A stretch of DNA of 33,866 nucleotides from Bacteroidota bacterium. GTDB taxonomy: Bacteria > Bacteroidota > Ignavibacteria > Ignavibacteriales > Ignavibacteriaceae. The stretch's first letter is position 1. Each line of letters opens with the position of its first letter. The notes below the pieces were generated by a model, which worked only from the letters and a program-made list of their open reading frames with translations, was not told the origin of the DNA and did not search any database. Positions 31,606-33,866 of the stretch are shown here, one piece after another. The stretch spans positions 1 through 33,866 of the forward strand of contig JAJYOQ010000003.1 of the NCBI GenBank assembly GCA_021796135.1. The letters run 5' to 3'. The position numbers and the translations under genes are program-made.

Positions 31606-33866
31606 TCATTCGTATCTTAAACTTTTAATCGGATTTGCCATAGCAGCTTTAATTGCATGCATACTTACTGTTGCCAGTGCAATTATAAGCGCTATCGTTC
31701 CGGATAAAACAAATACCGTCCAATTTATTTCAATTCTATAAGCAAAGTTCTTCAGCCAATTGTGCATTAGATAATATGCAGCGGGCCATGCAATAATATT
31801 TGCAATGATTACCCATTTTGTAAACTCTTTGGAGAGCAGAAAAATCACACCGGAAACGGTAGCACCCAAAGCTTTGCGAATTCCTATTTCTTTTGTCTTT
31901 CTTTCGGCAGTATTTGCAGCCAAACCGAAAAGACCAAGACTTGCTATAAATATTGCAATTATCGAAAACACTGAAATCAACTGCATGGTCTTCTGCTCGG
32001 ATATATATAACTTGCTGAGTTCATCATCTAAAAAATAATATTCAAATGGTTTGTTTGGAACAAATTTCTTCCATTTGTCTTTTATAAAAGTCACCGTTCT
32101 TTCAATATCATTTGAGCTAAGTTTTATTGGCATAAATGCGGCTTGACCAGTATTTAATCTTATAACAAGAGGTCTTACTTTTTGATGAAGTGATTCAAAA
32201 TTAAAATCATTAACTACACCTATAATCTTATAATGTAAATTTATTCCAGGATAATTTATTATTTCCCCGATTGGATGTTTAAGATTAAGAATTCGAGCAG
32301 CCGTTTCATTAATTACTACAGAAAGACTATCGGATGGATAATCCATTGAAAAAAATCTTCCGCTCTGTAATTTAATTCCCAATGTTTTTATAAAATCATA
32401 ATCTGTAAACATTACAGCAAGAAGACTTTGCTTATTTGAAGGTGAATTTTCTAATTTTAAAAGTGATTGACTGAATGTCTGCCCAGGAACATCATTAGAG
32501 CTGCTAGAATAAAATATGTGAGGATTCTTAAGAAGCTCTTCTTTAAAAGCTTGAGAATGATTTTCCAGCGCCCAGGCCCTTTTAATTACAAGAATTTGAT
32601 TTTTATCAAAGCCTAATTTTTTATTCTGTATATACTTTAACTGATTGTATACTATAAAAGTACCAATAAAAAGCATAATTGATATTGAAAATTGAAAAAC
32701 AACAAGTCCGCTTCTCAACCAGTTTCCTTTAGTTGCTAAAATTTTACCCTTTAAAACTTCTGCTGGTTGAAAGGAAGATAGGAAAAACGCCGGGTAATTA
32801 CCTGCAATTGCTCCAACAACTAATATTGTAATTAATAATAGAGGTATTGTATAAATATTAAATAAGTAACCTGAATGAAGCTGCTTCCCGGATAATTGCT
32901 CAAATAATGGGAGCAGCAATTCAACTAATGCGATTGCAATAAATAAAGCAACAAACGTCAGCATAAACGATTCGATTAAAAATTGTCTTACAAGTTGTGC
33001 TTTGTTGGAACCTAAGACTTTTCTTATTCCTACTTCTTTGGAGCGCGTTATTGACCGTGCTGTCGATAAATTCATAAAATTAATGCAGGCAATCAGCAGA
33101 ATGAATAATGCGATTATTGAGAAAATGTAAACGTATTGAATATCGCTATTTGGCTCTATTTCATTTTCTAAATGAGAGTTCAGATGAATTGAAGTTAACG
33201 GCTGTAATAATATTTTATATGCGTTGCCCTTTTTTATCCAATCATCCATCGAAATTCCCAGAGCTTGATATAATTGTGTTGATCCGTATTTTCTAATTAA
33301 TGCAGGAATTTTATCTTCAACCAGTGAAGGGGAGGCACCTTTCTTAAGGACAATATAAGTATAAAGAACATCATTAAACCAAAATTCCGATTTGCCTAAT
33401 TCGATACTTGCCATTGAAGCAAACATATCATAATGGAAATGTGTATTGGGGACACAATCCTTTATAACACCTTTTACAACATATGGAGTGCCGTCCTCAA
33501 AATTCATAATTTTATCAATTGGATTTTCATTTCCAAAATATTTTTTTGCCAGACTTTCTGTAAGAACTACAGTATGCGGCTCATTTAATGCCGTTTTGGG
33601 GTTTCCTTTTATAAATGATATGGAAAATACATCAAACAAGGATGAATCAGCCCAAAAGAATCTAGTTTCATTAAACACATTATTTTTATACCGGATAAGC
33701 ATATTAGGCGTAAAAAAAACTCTTGTATATTTAATAACTTCAGGCAATTCGCGTACAAGTGCTGCTCCCAAAGGCGGCGGTGTAACAGCAGAGTTCATTT
33801 CTCTTCCTTCTATTGATGCCTTTATGTAAACTCTGTAAATCTGATCAGCGTTATTGTTAAATTTAT
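31606..33866 (-). CDS. MacB-like ABC transporter permease (FtsX family), copy 4, 5' end outside window
   Basis: A partial gene: the frame is open to the right edge, and the edge sequence encodes KFNNNADQIYRVYIKA, aligning with residues just after TM1 in the other copies. About 45-50 N-terminal residues are therefore missing. An internal ATG at 33798 is not the start. Present: MacB_PCD domain (PPPLGAALVRELPEV, VVLTESLAKKYFGNENPI), FtsX block 1 with RSKEVGIRKVLGSN, central TM (LVVFQFSISIMLFIGTFIV), FtsX block 2 with RKTKEIGIRKALGAT, and end NPIKSLRYE. Closest relative in the window is copy 2. Confidence 0.87.
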   Translation of the reverse strand, partial: KFNNNADQIYRVYIKASIEGREMNSAVTPPPLGAALVRELPEVIKYTRVFFTPNMLIRYKNNVFNETRFFWADSSLFDVFSISFIKGNPKTALNEPHTVVLTESLAKKYFGNENPIDKIMNFEDGTPYVVKGVIKDCVPNTHFHYDMFASMASIELGKSEFWFNDVLYTYIVLKKGASPSLVEDKIPALIRKYGSTQLYQALGISMDDWIKKGNAYKILLQPLTSIHLNSHLENEIEPNSDIQYVYIFSIIALFILLIACINFMNLSTARSITRSKEVGIRKVLGSNKAQLVRQFLIESFMLTFVALFIAIALVELLLPLFEQLSGKQLHSGYLFNIYTIPLLLITILVVGAIAGNYPAFFLSSFQPAEVLKGKILATKGNWLRSGLVVFQFSISIMLFIGTFIVYNQLKYIQNKKLGFDKNQILVIKRAWALENHSQAFKEELLKNPHIFYSSSSNDVPGQTFSQSLLKLENSPSNKQSLLAVMFTDYDFIKTLGIKLQSGRFFSMDYPSDSLSVVINETAARILNLKHPIGEIINYPGINLHYKIIGVVNDFNFESLHQKVRPLVIRLNTGQAAFMPIKLSSNDIERTVTFIKDKWKKFVPNKPFEYYFLDDELSKLYISEQKTMQLISVFSIIAIFIASLGLFGLAANTAERKTKEIGIRKALGATVSGVIFLLSKEFTKWVIIANIIAWPAAYYLMHNWLKNFAYRIEINWTVFVLSGTIALIIALATVSMHAIKAAMANPIKSLRYE

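Noticed and set aside
1..33866. tRNA, rRNA, CRISPR array, insertion sequence or phage genes
   Set aside because: No cloverleaf-like gene, transposase or integrase motif, terminal inverted repeat with target duplication, or regularly spaced identical repeats was seen.

Overview
The window looks like chromosomal DNA from an AT-rich member of the Ignavibacteria (Bacteroidota/Chlorobi side). Three large secreted proteins end in the type IX secretion (T9SS) sorting domain with the NYPNPFNPTT signature, typical of that group. Shine-Dalgarno sites (GGAG/AGGA) precede many genes, and there is a tandem array of MacB/FtsX-type permeases of the Bacteroidota kind. No tRNA, rRNA, insertion sequence, phage gene or CRISPR array was seen.

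Region 1 (about 280-10400) is a secreted-protein cluster. A 518-aa T9SS cargo protein lies on the + strand. It converges on two minus-strand genes: an 895-aa protein with three cohesin-like modules, and a protein of about 1800 aa. The latter is a repeat-built beta-helix protein carrying a type I dockerin pair plus its own cohesin-like module. A cohesin protein beside a dockerin protein, both T9SS cargo, suggests cell-surface assembly.

Region 2 (10835-19371, + strand) starts with a small low-affinity iron permease-family protein. It continues with an SDR oxidoreductase, an SGNH esterase and a small outer-membrane-like protein. Next is a full set for a periplasmic molybdenum hydroxylase of the PaoABC/xanthine dehydrogenase family: MocA-type cytidylyltransferase, XdhC-type maturation factor, Tat-dependent 2x[2Fe-2S] subunit, molybdopterin subunit, and an FAD subunit with a cysteine-rich insertion.

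Region 3 (19427-21030, minus strand) is the most striking part. cysK (cysteine synthase) follows a DUF4395-type membrane protein. Upstream lie a TTGACA/TAATTT promoter, a 17-codon leader peptide MCCCPKELLSTEGISKH with three Cys codons, and a strong intrinsic terminator 25 nt before the DUF4395 gene. Leader segments can pair with each other and with the terminator arm in the classical 1:2 / 2:3 / 3:4 pattern. I read this as a cysteine-responsive transcription attenuator.

Region 4 (21324-33866) has an orphan 271-aa protein on the + strand. On the minus strand are a shortened CPBP-like membrane protein, a SpoIIE/RsbU-type phosphatase whose membrane N-terminus appears to lack a canonical start codon, and four tandem MacB-like FtsX permeases. 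The last permease runs off the right edge. No ABC ATPase is present in the window.
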